Source: Simiduia sp. 21SJ11W-1 (GTDB taxonomy: Bacteria; Pseudomonadota; Gammaproteobacteria; Pseudomonadales; Cellvibrionaceae). Taken from it: a stretch of DNA of 64,000 nucleotides. Made by a program: the position numbers and the translations under genes. Below the pieces are notes generated by a model. That model was not told where the DNA came from. It saw only the letters and a list, made by a program, of their open reading frames with translations, and did not search any database. This document shows, in pieces, positions 17,414 to 26,203 of this stretch (the first letter of the stretch is position 1; each line of letters begins with the position of its first letter). The stretch lies in NCBI RefSeq assembly GCF_024138675.1, contig NZ_CP090959.1, positions 2,325,501 to 2,389,500 on the forward strand, given 5' to 3'.

Positions 17414-18633
17414 CGCTTTTGAACGTCGTACATACTCCACATCGGCAGGAATATGCCCAACGCCAGTATCATCACAAATACTGCCATGATGACAATCAAT
17501 ATTGGCTCAATGCGGTCGCCGATTTTTTTCAGATCGTAATCCACTTCACGCTCGTAAAATTCTGCCATTTCCTCAAGCAAGGCATCCACCTGACCGCTTT
17601 CTTCACCCACGGCAATCATCTGCATAACCAGCGGGGTAAACATTTGGCTGGCCTGATGGGTGCGCACCAGAGATTCCCCGCGCTCAATACCCGCGCGAAT
17701 GTTATTGATTTTTACCGCCAAGTAAGGGTTATCAATGGCTTTGGCGCACAGGTCCAACGCTTGAACAATGGGCACGCCGGATTTCAACATTAGCGCAAAG
17801 GCCCGGCAATAACGGGCAACTGTGGCGCGCTCTAAAATATCGCCCACAATGGGCAGGCGCAGTTTATACCGACCCCAGCCAAGCGCACCCTGCTCCGTTT
17901 TTAAATACTGGCGCACGCCTACAATGGCAATGGCCAGAGCCACCAATAGATGAGGCCAGAAACTCACAAAAAAATCAGACACAGAAAGTAGAATTACCGT
18001 AGGCAGCGGCAACTCGGAATTAAACTTGGCAAACATGGCCGCAAAGGCCGGAATCACCCAAATGTTAATTGCCACCATGGCCACGGCCAGTGCAATCATC
18101 ACAAACATAGGGTAACGCAGCGCCGCCTTAACGGATTTTTGGGTTTCCAGGTCGCGCTCTAAGTAAAAGCTCATCTGGTCAAACACCTGCTCAAGCTGGC
18201 CACTGCTCTCGCCCACTTTCACCATCGATAAAAAAAGCGAGCTGAATATATCCTTATGAAAGCGCATAGCCGTAGACAAATCGATGCCCGATTCCAAGCG
18301 CTCTACTATGTCTTCCAGCGCGCGCCGAAAATGCCGATGATTCATGGATTTCGCCAGCCCCTGGAGGCCCTGCATCAAAGGGATACCGGCTTTGGTAATG
18401 GTGTACATTTGCCGGCAAAACATCACGAGATCTGCTGTATCCACCACCTTGCTGGCCAGGCTTTCGTTAAGCTTTTCTACCCAGCTTTCAAATTGCGCCG
18501 CCTCTTCCACTTGCAGGGGTGTAATGCCTTTATTAAGCAGGGCCGCTGCTATGGCATCACTCGATGCCCCCTCAAGCATCCCTTGTACTTTGCCGCCGTT
18601 GTTGTCTCTGCCGGTAAATTTGAAGGTTGGCAT
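17410..18633 (-). CDS. mshG: MSHA inner-membrane platform protein MshG
   Basis: MshG is a GspF/PilC-family polytopic protein that couples the assembly ATPase to the pilin array. Two T2SSF domains are visible: residues about 70-190 (LVMFCRQMYTITKAGIPLMQGL) and about 270-395 (YCRAFALMLKSGVPIVQAL). Transmembrane segments lie near residues 170-190, 215-235 and 380-400. The 407 aa are standard. The gene overlaps mshE by 1 nt upstream and mshF by 4 nt downstream. Confidence 0.93.
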   Translation of the reverse strand: MPTFKFTGRDNNGGKVQGMLEGASSDAIAAALLNKGITPLQVEEAAQFESWVEKLNESLASKVVDTADLVMFCRQMYTITKAGIPLMQGLQGLAKSMNHRHFRRALEDIVERLESGIDLSTAMRFHKDIFSSLFLSMVKVGESSGQLEQVFDQMSFYLERDLETQKSVKAALRYPMFVMIALAVAMVAINIWVIPAFAAMFAKFNSELPLPTVILLSVSDFFVSFWPHLLVALAIAIVGVRQYLKTEQGALGWGRYKLRLPIVGDILERATVARYCRAFALMLKSGVPIVQALDLCAKAIDNPYLAVKINNIRAGIERGESLVRTHQASQMFTPLVMQMIAVGEESGQVDALLEEMAEFYEREVDYDLKKIGDRIEPILIVIMAVFVMILALGIFLPMWSMYDVQKR

Positions 18634-20402
18634 TAACCGCCCTCTTTATCTACTGGCGCCACTTGGGAAGCGGCAAGCTCTATTTCAGGCTTTTCATCTT
18701 CAACCTGGGCCGAAACTCGCATCACCTCTTCAAGGGTGGTGATGCCCTGCAATGCATATTCAAGGGCTGAGAACATCAGGGTTTTAAAACGAGGATCTTT
18801 GTGCACCACCTCGTTAAATACACGCACGTTGTTATCGCGCAGTGCATCGGCCATGGCGTTATTCACTTCCAATAGCTCAAACACACCTATTCGCCCGCGA
18901 TAGCCCGTATTAAAACAGTGGGGGCAGCCCTGGCCTTTCATTAGTTTGATTTGGGTGCCGGGGAAACGGCGCTCGCCCAGGGCCACCAATTGGCGCTCAT
19001 TGGCATTTGGCTCATAGGGCAAGGTGCAACTTTCACACACCCGCCGCACCAGCCGCTGAGCCACAATGGCCTTCACCGAGGCCGCCACCAAATAGGGATC
19101 TACCCCCATGTCGATCAATCGCAAGGCCGAGGAAACCGCATCGTTGGTGTGCAACGTAGAAAGCACCAAGTGGCCTGTCATGGCGGCCCGTAAAGCAATT
19201 TCAGCCGAGCCGCTGTCGCGGATCTCGCCCACCAGCAAAATATCCGGGTCTTGCCGCAAGGTGGCGCGCAGCACCCGCTCGAAGGTGAGGCCGATTTTTT
19301 CATGTAGCTGCACCTGGCTAATGCGCGGCAGCTGAAACTCCACCGGATCTTCCACGGTAATAATTTTTTTATCGGGGGTATTTAGCTCACCCAAGGCACC
19401 GTAAAGGGTGGTGGTTTTACCACTGCCTGTAGGGCCTGTTACCAATATCAAGCCGTTCGGGCGCTTGATGAGATTGCGAAAGGTGGCAAGTAGCGCCGGT
19501 GGCAAGCCCACTTCATCAAGCGAGCGCACGCCCTCCGAGTGGTCAATCAAGCGCATAACCACAGATTCACCAAACTGCACCGGCATGGTAGATAAACGCA
19601 CATCAATGCTGCGGCGCTTAACCTTGAGGTTAAAGCGGCCATCCTGGGGCAGGCGCTTTTCGGAAATATTCAAGCCAGACATCAGCTTTAGCCGCACCAC
19701 CAACGCGCCCGCAATGCGACGCTCGTTCATCACTTGTTCGGTAAGCACGCCATCTATGCGCAAGCGGATGCGCAGCACCGTTTCATCTGGCTCTATGTGT
19801 ATATCAGAGGCCTTGGCATTAATGGCATCTTCAAATATGTGCAGCAACAGTTTAACAACAGGCGCTTCTTCCTGGCCTGCGTCTGTCACTACATCGGCAA
19901 GGTCTATGGCGCTTTCTTCAAGCTCTGTGTCCAGCTCTTCAGCAAGGCTTGCGATTTGATCCTGGTGGCTATAGGCGATGTCCAGTACATCCAGCAGTTC
20001 GGCCTCGCGCACCACCGCCGGATGTAACGGCTTCTTGAACATTCGCTGTAATTCATCCAGCGAGAAAATGTCGGTTGGGTCTGCCATACCCAACAAAATG
20101 CCGTCTGGCGTTTCTTTCAGAGGCATTACCCGAAAACGGCGAGCCTGGGTTTCCGGCAGGGTTTGAATCAATTCTTTGTTGAAGCGAAATTGTTTGAGTT
20201 CAACGAACGGGATTTTAAGCTGGGTGGAAAGCAAGGTCAGCATGGCATTTTCATCCACGTAACCCAGCTCAACCAATGTGCGGCCAAGCTTGCGCCCGGA
20301 GAGTTTCTGCTCGGTAAGCGCCTGCTCCAACTGGGCCTCGGTGATCATGCCCTTGGATACCAGCAAATCCCCTATGCGTATTCTTTGGCGCGTTTCACTC
20401 AC
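18633..20402 (-). CDS. mshE: MSHA assembly ATPase MshE with c-di-GMP-binding N-domain
   Basis: MshE is the hexameric GspE-type ATPase powering MSHA extension. The N-terminal MshEN domain has two tandem motifs (RIGDLLVSKGMITEAQLEQAL near residue 8 and RKLGRTLVELGY near residue 37) that in Vibrio MshE bind c-di-GMP. The ATPase core shows Walker A GPTGSGKTT at about 323-331, Walker B ILLVGEIRD at about 388-396, and a CxxC...CxxC zinc element near residue 465. The start is GTG at 20402. Length is 589 aa. Pilus extension here is therefore probably c-di-GMP responsive (established for the family, inferred here). Confidence 0.94.
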   Translation of the reverse strand: MSETRQRIRIGDLLVSKGMITEAQLEQALTEQKLSGRKLGRTLVELGYVDENAMLTLLSTQLKIPFVELKQFRFNKELIQTLPETQARRFRVMPLKETPDGILLGMADPTDIFSLDELQRMFKKPLHPAVVREAELLDVLDIAYSHQDQIASLAEELDTELEESAIDLADVVTDAGQEEAPVVKLLLHIFEDAINAKASDIHIEPDETVLRIRLRIDGVLTEQVMNERRIAGALVVRLKLMSGLNISEKRLPQDGRFNLKVKRRSIDVRLSTMPVQFGESVVMRLIDHSEGVRSLDEVGLPPALLATFRNLIKRPNGLILVTGPTGSGKTTTLYGALGELNTPDKKIITVEDPVEFQLPRISQVQLHEKIGLTFERVLRATLRQDPDILLVGEIRDSGSAEIALRAAMTGHLVLSTLHTNDAVSSALRLIDMGVDPYLVAASVKAIVAQRLVRRVCESCTLPYEPNANERQLVALGERRFPGTQIKLMKGQGCPHCFNTGYRGRIGVFELLEVNNAMADALRDNNVRVFNEVVHKDPRFKTLMFSALEYALQGITTLEEVMRVSAQVEDEKPEIELAASQVAPVDKEGG

Positions 20403-20413
20403 AATACTTACCC

Positions 20414-21991
20414 CTAACTTTGGCCAAGTTCACGCAACCGCTGTAGCGCGTAATCGCGCGCGGCATCTTGCTTGGCCAGCGTTTCTGTTGCCCGCTCAAA
20501 AGCTCTACGCGCCTTTTCATCCCCTTGGGCATCCAGCGCTACGGCATAACCCAGCCAGTAGCTACCGAATTGGGGGTTTAACGATAACAGCCGCTCATAG
20601 GCTTGTTCGGCATCTTTAAAACGCTGGGCTTTGTAATAGAGGCCCGCCAATAAACCGTAGTAGTCTGGCGCTTGTGCGTAGCTGGGTAAGTTGCGCTCAA
20701 GTATTTCAATAGCCTGGGTGAGATTGCCGGCACCCAATAGCTCGGCCGCCTGCATGCGCGCCAAGTGAAACCCCGGCACCGTACCTTGCAAGGTTACCCG
20801 TAAGTTGACGGCATCTTGTGTGCGGTTGGCGGCAAGATACGCTTGGTGCAACACCTCTACCAATTCACCGTGAGTGGGCGCTGCGGGCAATTCAGCCATC
20901 AGCATACTGATAGCAGCCTCCGGGCGCTGGTAGCGAATTTCACTGCGTGCTTGCTGAATTACTTCGGCAAGCCTTGCCTGCTGCGATTGGGTAACGTGGC
21001 TCGCCTGTGAGCCTGCGCGCTTGGCGGTTGCGGCATTAGGCTGCGCGGGTTTTTCACCTATCACACCTTGCACAGCTGCGTGCGCGGGTTGCGAAGCGGG
21101 GGCAACTGGAGCTTGATCAGCATCTGCTATGGATGCAGCGTTGCCTGTTTCAATGTAGTTTTTCCAGGTCAGCCCCGCAGGATCTAACGCTTGGGCTTGC
21201 GCGAGCATGGTTTGCGCCCTGCCCGTTTCGCCGCGCGCCATCAGGCGCTGGTAGAACTCCGCATAGCGGCTTGCCACGCGCAAGATTCCCGCGCGCGCTA
21301 GCGGATGGTCCGCTTGTAGCGCGAGCATATTTTGGAAGTAGTGCACGGCATTGTCATTTAAAGGTGTGGTGAGCCTGTCGCGCGCAAACGCCGCTTCTGC
21401 CTTTTGTAGCAACAGCTCCAGTTGTAACTGCTGCAGTGTTTGCTCTTGCGGTACCTGTGCCAAAAGCGCCCCAGCCTCTGCGCCAGGTGCGCGTGATAGG
21501 CGGTTTGCAGGCATCGCTTTCCCAGTGCCTGCGGCAGGCGGTAATTGCAACGACTCTGCGATATCAGCCTCCCAAGCGCTACCAGTAACAGCCTCGCCTA
21601 GCGGGCTTTGGCTTGGCGTTGCTTTGCGGTTCGGGTGCGCGTCACCCACTTCGGCAAGCGCTGGCAACTGGTTTGGATTACCGGCCAGCGTATTTTCATT
21701 GCCAGCGTTCAAGGCAAGTTGGGTACTTTGCGCTGCCGGTTTTAACCCGGCAACACCCTCTGTTACCTCGCTGGTAATGTCGCCGGGCGCTGTTTCGGCC
21801 TGCAATCGCTCAACCTGGCTTTGTGCACTTATAAAATGCTGGTGGGCTGCAAAGCTCAGTGCAAAGCAGCAAAGGCCACTGAGCATCAACCATTTTGGGC
21901 CGCGGTTGCCGGGATTTATGGCCAACACCTGTGCACCCTTGCCGGGCACAAAGGGTTGTAAATCTTCAGGCTGCAAAGATGGCTTGTTCAT
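20414..21991 (-). CDS. mshN: MSHA biogenesis TPR protein MshN
   Basis: A cytoplasmic N-terminus of about 30 residues leads into one transmembrane helix (WLMLSGLCCFALSFAAHQHF near residues 34-53), then a low-complexity Ala/Gln/Pro linker and C-terminal TPR repeats (YYGLLAGLYYKAQRFKDAEQAYERL). The start at ATG 21991 overlaps the mshM stop as ATGA, so the longer frame is rejected. Length is 525 aa. TPR proteins at this locus position are thought to support secretin or envelope assembly; the exact role is not known. Confidence 0.87.
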   Translation of the reverse strand: MNKPSLQPEDLQPFVPGKGAQVLAINPGNRGPKWLMLSGLCCFALSFAAHQHFISAQSQVERLQAETAPGDITSEVTEGVAGLKPAAQSTQLALNAGNENTLAGNPNQLPALAEVGDAHPNRKATPSQSPLGEAVTGSAWEADIAESLQLPPAAGTGKAMPANRLSRAPGAEAGALLAQVPQEQTLQQLQLELLLQKAEAAFARDRLTTPLNDNAVHYFQNMLALQADHPLARAGILRVASRYAEFYQRLMARGETGRAQTMLAQAQALDPAGLTWKNYIETGNAASIADADQAPVAPASQPAHAAVQGVIGEKPAQPNAATAKRAGSQASHVTQSQQARLAEVIQQARSEIRYQRPEAAISMLMAELPAAPTHGELVEVLHQAYLAANRTQDAVNLRVTLQGTVPGFHLARMQAAELLGAGNLTQAIEILERNLPSYAQAPDYYGLLAGLYYKAQRFKDAEQAYERLLSLNPQFGSYWLGYAVALDAQGDEKARRAFERATETLAKQDAARDYALQRLRELGQS

Positions 21992-22899
21992 AAGGCGCCC
22001 CCGGCCATCAGGCTCGATGCCAAAATACCGCCTGCGCCCCCGAGCACCGGCCACAACCAATGGGCACCCAATGCACAGGCGCGGCCGGTGCGGGTGGCCT
22101 CTGGGGTATCTTGCAATGCTGTAGCCAGGTGCCGGCGCTGTACTTGGGTATCGCCCGCGTTAAACGCCACCAACATTGCCTTGTGGGCAAGTAAATTTAC
22201 AAGCCTTGGGATCCCCGCCGACCCCACATAGAGCAAGAACAAACTGGCACTTGAGAATAACGGTGCCGACCGGCCGGCCGAGCAAAGGCGAAAGGCTACG
22301 TATTCATTGACCCCGGTGCGCGTTAGCGGTGTGAGCTTCGCTGAAAATACAATGCGCTGCGTAAGCTGACGCAGATCGGCCCGTGCAAGGGTAGTGTCCA
22401 GCTCCGGCTGGCCGATGAGTACTACCTGCAAAAGCTTGCGCTTATCGGTTTCAAGGTTGGTGAGCAGCCGCAGCGCCTCTAAAGTGTCGCGCGGCATGGC
22501 CTGGGCTTCATCAATGATTAACACCACCTGTTTGCCAGCCTTATTCAGCGCCAGCAAGCGGCGATAAATTGCACCCATCAGCTGGTATGCGGGCATAGAC
22601 TCATGAAAATCCGCGCCCACTTCCACCGCCACAAAGCCCTTGAGTTCATTGGGTGTGAGGTAAGAGTTAGGGATGTATACCACCTGATAGCGGCTATCAA
22701 GTAACGAGAGCAGCTTGCGGCACAGCAGGGTTTTACCGGTACCTACTTCACCTACAATTTTTATAAAGCCCTCGTTATTTTGAATGGCGCCCTGCATGGT
22801 GTTGAGCGCGTTTCGATGGCTCAATTTATTGAAAAAAAACTGGGTGTCTGGCGTGAGAGCAAAGGGCTTTTCGTGCAGGCCAAAAAATTCGGTATACAC
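21988..22899 (-). CDS. mshM: MSHA AAA ATPase MshM (ExeA-like)
   Basis: This is an ExeA/GspA-type AAA+ ATPase: YTEFFGLHEKPFALTPD opening, Walker A GEVGTGKTLLCRK near residue 50, Walker B VVLIIDEAQAMP near residue 125. A short C-terminal hydrophobic segment follows. ExeA homologues remodel peptidoglycan sites for secretin assembly, which fits the adjacent mshL. The start is GTG at 22899 with AAGGAG 9 nt upstream, inside the 3' end of mshL. Length is 303 aa. Confidence 0.92.
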   Translation of the reverse strand: MYTEFFGLHEKPFALTPDTQFFFNKLSHRNALNTMQGAIQNNEGFIKIVGEVGTGKTLLCRKLLSLLDSRYQVVYIPNSYLTPNELKGFVAVEVGADFHESMPAYQLMGAIYRRLLALNKAGKQVVLIIDEAQAMPRDTLEALRLLTNLETDKRKLLQVVLIGQPELDTTLARADLRQLTQRIVFSAKLTPLTRTGVNEYVAFRLCSAGRSAPLFSSASLFLLYVGSAGIPRLVNLLAHKAMLVAFNAGDTQVQRRHLATALQDTPEATRTGRACALGAHWLWPVLGGAGGILASSLMAGGAL

Positions 22900-22902
22900 A
22901 GG

Positions 22903-24603
22903 CTACTCCTTGTCGAATATTTCGCGGTAGGTGGCCCCTAGCGCGCGTACTCGCTCGTTGGATTGTTCTACATCGCGCTGATAGGTAGAGGCATCCACCA
23001 CCGTGGGGCGCAGCAGTATTACCAGCTCCGTTTTAACTTTACGGTAATTTTTTTTGCTAAAAAATGCCCGCACGCCCGGCACACTGCCCAGCACCGGTGT
23101 CTTGCCGTCTACCTCTTCCAATGCCTCTTGCATCAAACCACCCAACACCACCACCTGGCCGCTTTCCGCGCGCACAATGCTGTCGCTTTCGCGAATATCC
23201 CTAACTGCCAATGGCAGTGAGAACTTTTCATCACCAATGGTGAGGTTTTTTTCCTGGTCTTTTACCTGGCTTACCACCGGGTGAATATGCAACACAATAT
23301 CACCGGTGGCGGCAATTTGAGGGGTTACATCCAGAGCAATACCACTGAAGAAACTGGCCAACTCAATATTGGGCGTACTGGTGGTAGAAGATGCGTTAGA
23401 GGTGGTGTTACTGGAAAGCCCGGTTACGAAAAACTCATCAGACCCAACCCGAATCACTGCCTTTTGGTTGTTGACTGTAGAAATGCGCGGGCTGCTCAAT
23501 ACCTGCACGTTACCTTGCTCTTCCAACAGGTCTAGCAGTTGCGAAATATCATTCACTTTTATGAGCGAGGAGAACAACTCACCGGTTTCAGCAGCCTGGG
23601 TAATATTTGCAGGCGATTCAAACTCAGTAACATTGCGCGCCAGTAGCAATTGCCCGCCAATGGCATTCCAGTTAATACCGGCATCGAATTGATCACGCAG
23701 CCGCACCTCCAGGATTTTCGCCTCAATCACCACCTGGCGCTTAACGGTCATTTCCGAACGCTCCAGAAATTCGCGCACAGAAAATAGCTCGCCCGGCAGG
23801 GCCTTTACAATTACCATGCCCGCCTGGGGTGAAATCATCACGCGGCGCTGTTCGGTTTCGCCACCAATTATGGCCACCAGTGTTTCCCGCAGCGATGTCC
23901 AGAAATCTGTTTTGGAGAGCGTTTGCACCTGTGAGCCAGCCGACAGGTTGCCACCCTGCCCCTCACCGCCGAACATGCCCAACAGGTTGGGATTGGTAGA
24001 ACCGGCCTGATTAGACGAGCCACCACTGTTATTTTGGCCATTGCCGGAACTGGAATCCATGCGGCCTACGGGCACAGAGGTATCCGAAATACCCACACGG
24101 CGTATATCCAAATAATTTATGGGAAACATTTCCGTGCGGTATTCGAGCGGGTAAATGGTATAGATACCGCCGCGCTCTTTAAATTCGTAGCCGTAAATAT
24201 CGCGCGCCACTTCCAGCACTTCATGCACAGTCACGTGTTTAAGATTTAAACTGAGTGTGCCCTCAACACCCGGGTGCACCACCACATTGGTTTGGGTTCC
24301 GTCTATCAAGCCCAGAAAAAAATCCCGTGCCGGCACATTGCGCACAGACACATCAAAGCGCGGCTCCGTTGGCGCGGCCACACTGTGCTTACCCAGCAGC
24401 GTATCACTCACACTTGCAGGCACAGCTTTTGGGGCAGTTTTTTGTTGGGCTGCAACCACCGCTGCCATTTCCGCCTCAACGGGAAAATGCTCTTGCTTGG
24501 CGGCAGATGTACAACCCACCAGCAGCGCCGCGAGCACCACATAACCACCATAGAGCCCCCTGGCACCGGCTGATTTTGACGCAGTTGTCGTATTTCTAAT
24601 CAC
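22903..24603 (-). CDS. mshL: MSHA outer-membrane secretin MshL
   Basis: MshL forms the outer-membrane pore for the pilus. A lipoprotein signal ends in LLVGC near residue 31. N-domains (VSVRNVPARDFFLGLIDG; STN-type LKHVTVHEVLEVA) precede the secretin domain, whose signature VPVLGSVPGVRAFFSKK lies near residue 520. A Gly/Asn/Ser-rich insert occurs around residues 185-220. The 566 aa are normal. The start is GTG at 24603 with AGGA 7 nt upstream. Confidence 0.94.
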   Translation of the reverse strand: MIRNTTTASKSAGARGLYGGYVVLAALLVGCTSAAKQEHFPVEAEMAAVVAAQQKTAPKAVPASVSDTLLGKHSVAAPTEPRFDVSVRNVPARDFFLGLIDGTQTNVVVHPGVEGTLSLNLKHVTVHEVLEVARDIYGYEFKERGGIYTIYPLEYRTEMFPINYLDIRRVGISDTSVPVGRMDSSSGNGQNNSGGSSNQAGSTNPNLLGMFGGEGQGGNLSAGSQVQTLSKTDFWTSLRETLVAIIGGETEQRRVMISPQAGMVIVKALPGELFSVREFLERSEMTVKRQVVIEAKILEVRLRDQFDAGINWNAIGGQLLLARNVTEFESPANITQAAETGELFSSLIKVNDISQLLDLLEEQGNVQVLSSPRISTVNNQKAVIRVGSDEFFVTGLSSNTTSNASSTTSTPNIELASFFSGIALDVTPQIAATGDIVLHIHPVVSQVKDQEKNLTIGDEKFSLPLAVRDIRESDSIVRAESGQVVVLGGLMQEALEEVDGKTPVLGSVPGVRAFFSKKNYRKVKTELVILLRPTVVDASTYQRDVEQSNERVRALGATYREIFDKE

Positions 24604-24611
24604 CGTTCATC

Positions 24612-24938
24612 CTATGGCGTGGAATTCGCACGCTTTACCTGTTGATGTAATCGCAGCAAGGTTTCACCTTTGGCCGTTTGCAGGCGCACAAAATTGGGCT
24701 CAATGCGCACTACCCGGGCCTGGCTTACCCGATCACCTTCTCCCACCAGCTGGCCATTAATAATTGCACGCTTACGCTGTTGAGATATGAATATAGAACT
24801 TAACTGCCAGCCCTCTGCAACGGGCTTTGCAGGCTGGTAGTGCAGTGGTTGCGTGGGGTCTGAAAGCGCTGCCGCCCAAGGGGTTGATGGCAATACAACC
24901 ATCGCAACCATCAACGCCTGCATACTTACCTTACGCAC
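24612..24938 (-). CDS. mshK: MSHA biogenesis protein MshK (PilP/GspC-like)
   Basis: This small exported protein has a hydrophobic leader (MQALMVAMVVLPSTPWAAA) and a following DPTQPLHYQ motif characteristic of MshK/GspB-type proteins, then an SH3-like SSIFISQQRKRAIINGQLVGEGDRV core shared with pilotin-adaptor and GspC HR domains. I choose the GTG at 24938, which has GAGG 8 nt upstream and overlaps the mshJ stop; an ATG at 24923 is an equal alternative, while the ATG at 24977 lies deep inside mshJ. It probably links the inner-membrane complex to the secretin. Confidence 0.82.
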   Translation of the reverse strand: MRKVSMQALMVAMVVLPSTPWAAALSDPTQPLHYQPAKPVAEGWQLSSIFISQQRKRAIINGQLVGEGDRVSQARVVRIEPNFVRLQTAKGETLLRLHQQVKRANSTP

Positions 24939-25593
24939 CGAAGTTGCCTCGTTCCGTGGTGAGGGTGTACACCTCAAGCTCTACCTTGGCGCTGGGGTAG
25001 CCTTCAACCACATAGCGCATTTCAGACCAAAAGAAACGCCAGTCGAGGGCCTCAAGGGCCACCAGATAATCAGCCACCTTGAAGTAACTGCCCGCCAAGG
25101 TGATTTTTACGCGATGTTTAAATACGCCGGTCACCAAATCTGCATTGGCATCTACAGATTCATCGTTGAGCTTTAGTTGCTCAATGGGCAGTGTCTGTAA
25201 ACTCACAAGCCTTAATGAATCGGTTTTAAGCAGTACATTTTCCAATACACGGGGCAAATCCGCAGCGGCAATGAGCCCTACGCTGAGATTGGCCAGCTGA
25301 TCATCAACCTGTTTTAAATCAAGCCTTGCCTGTGCCAGCTGGCGGCGCATTTCTGCATCGGGATCTTGGCTTTGTTTATTTTCAAGGTTGCGAATTTGCA
25401 CAGTTTGGGATTGCAAGTCGTTTTCCAGCTGCTGCACCTGGGTTTCGAGACTTACAAATTTCGCTGTTTGGCTGCTGCCAATGAGCAGGCTCCAAAGGCC
25501 GTAGATAACAACCAGCGCCACACCCAATACCAATGCGCGTTCGCGCTGTGAAAGGGCTTCAAATTTGGCGCGATAGGATTTAAGGGCGTCCAT
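24931..25593 (-). CDS. mshJ: MSHA biogenesis protein MshJ (PilO-like)
   Basis: The 220-aa bitopic protein has one transmembrane helix (ALVLGVALVVIYGLWSLLI near residues 19-37), a periplasmic coiled coil (LETQVQQLENDLQSQ onward to about residue 110) and a ferredoxin-like C-terminal domain, the PilO/GspM pattern. It overlaps mshI2 by 14 nt and mshK by 8 nt. It is expected to form the alignment subcomplex with the PilN-like and PilM-like products upstream. Confidence 0.88.
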   Translation of the reverse strand: MDALKSYRAKFEALSQRERALVLGVALVVIYGLWSLLIGSSQTAKFVSLETQVQQLENDLQSQTVQIRNLENKQSQDPDAEMRRQLAQARLDLKQVDDQLANLSVGLIAAADLPRVLENVLLKTDSLRLVSLQTLPIEQLKLNDESVDANADLVTGVFKHRVKITLAGSYFKVADYLVALEALDWRFFWSEMRYVVEGYPSAKVELEVYTLTTERGNFGA

Positions 25594-26203
25594 TAGCGCC
25601 TCCTGCCAAGCTCACCTGTGCTTCGTGGCTCACCTGAAACTGCACAGCTTTGGGGCCGGTTCGTTCAATCAATAAATTGCCAAACACCGCCTGCTTGAAC
25701 GCCGCCTCAAATTGCAGCCGTTGCAAATATTGCGGCACCGCCTCAGGTGTTTTTGCATTGCCCGCCAGGGCCACTTTCTGCCCGCCCATTAGCAGGCCAA
25801 ACCCGGTTAGTGAAAGCTCGGGCTGGTGCTGGCGGGCCATGGCCATGAGTTGCTCTGAAAACCCCGCGCTATTGCCAAGGTTCTGGCGCTGAATAAGTTC
25901 ATAAATGCGCTCGCGCCGGGCAAGCTCGGCACGGGTTTCATCCAGCTCACGCTGTAAGGTGGCAGCCTGGCTACGGGGCATATTCGCCAACAGCTCGTCT
26001 ATGTGTTGTTGCCCTTGTGTAAACTCCGCCTGCAACTGGCCAAGCTCTGCTTTCAGCCGGTTGGATTCGAGCCAGTCGAACCCGCTCACCAACGCACACA
26101 ACAGCACCACTGCAACCAAAGACGAAACCGCAGCTTGAGTGGTAATCAGTTCACGCTCTGGCTGTAGCTCCGGCAAATAAAGGTTTACTTGCTGCCAACT
26201 CAT
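25580..26203 (-). CDS. MSHA PilN-like protein (MshI2)
   Basis: A short cytoplasmic N-terminus with the PilN-type motif QQVNLYLPEL, which in PilN docks into PilM, precedes one transmembrane helix (VSSLVAVVLLCALVSGFDWL) and a coiled coil (LGQLQAEFTQGQQHIDELL onward). The start at ATG 26203 overlaps the PilM-like stop as ATGA; the longer frame to 26248 is rejected. Length is 207 aa. Function in the alignment complex is inferred from the PilN match. Confidence 0.87.
   Translation of the reverse strand: MSWQQVNLYLPELQPERELITTQAAVSSLVAVVLLCALVSGFDWLESNRLKAELGQLQAEFTQGQQHIDELLANMPRSQAATLQRELDETRAELARRERIYELIQRQNLGNSAGFSEQLMAMARQHQPELSLTGFGLLMGGQKVALAGNAKTPEAVPQYLQRLQFEAAFKQAVFGNLLIERTGPKAVQFQVSHEAQVSLAGGANGRP

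Noticed and set aside
24939-24977. Longer MshK start at 24977
   Set aside because: It would overlap mshJ by 47 nt and add residues with no signal-peptide character; the GTG at 24938 with GAGG upstream is better.
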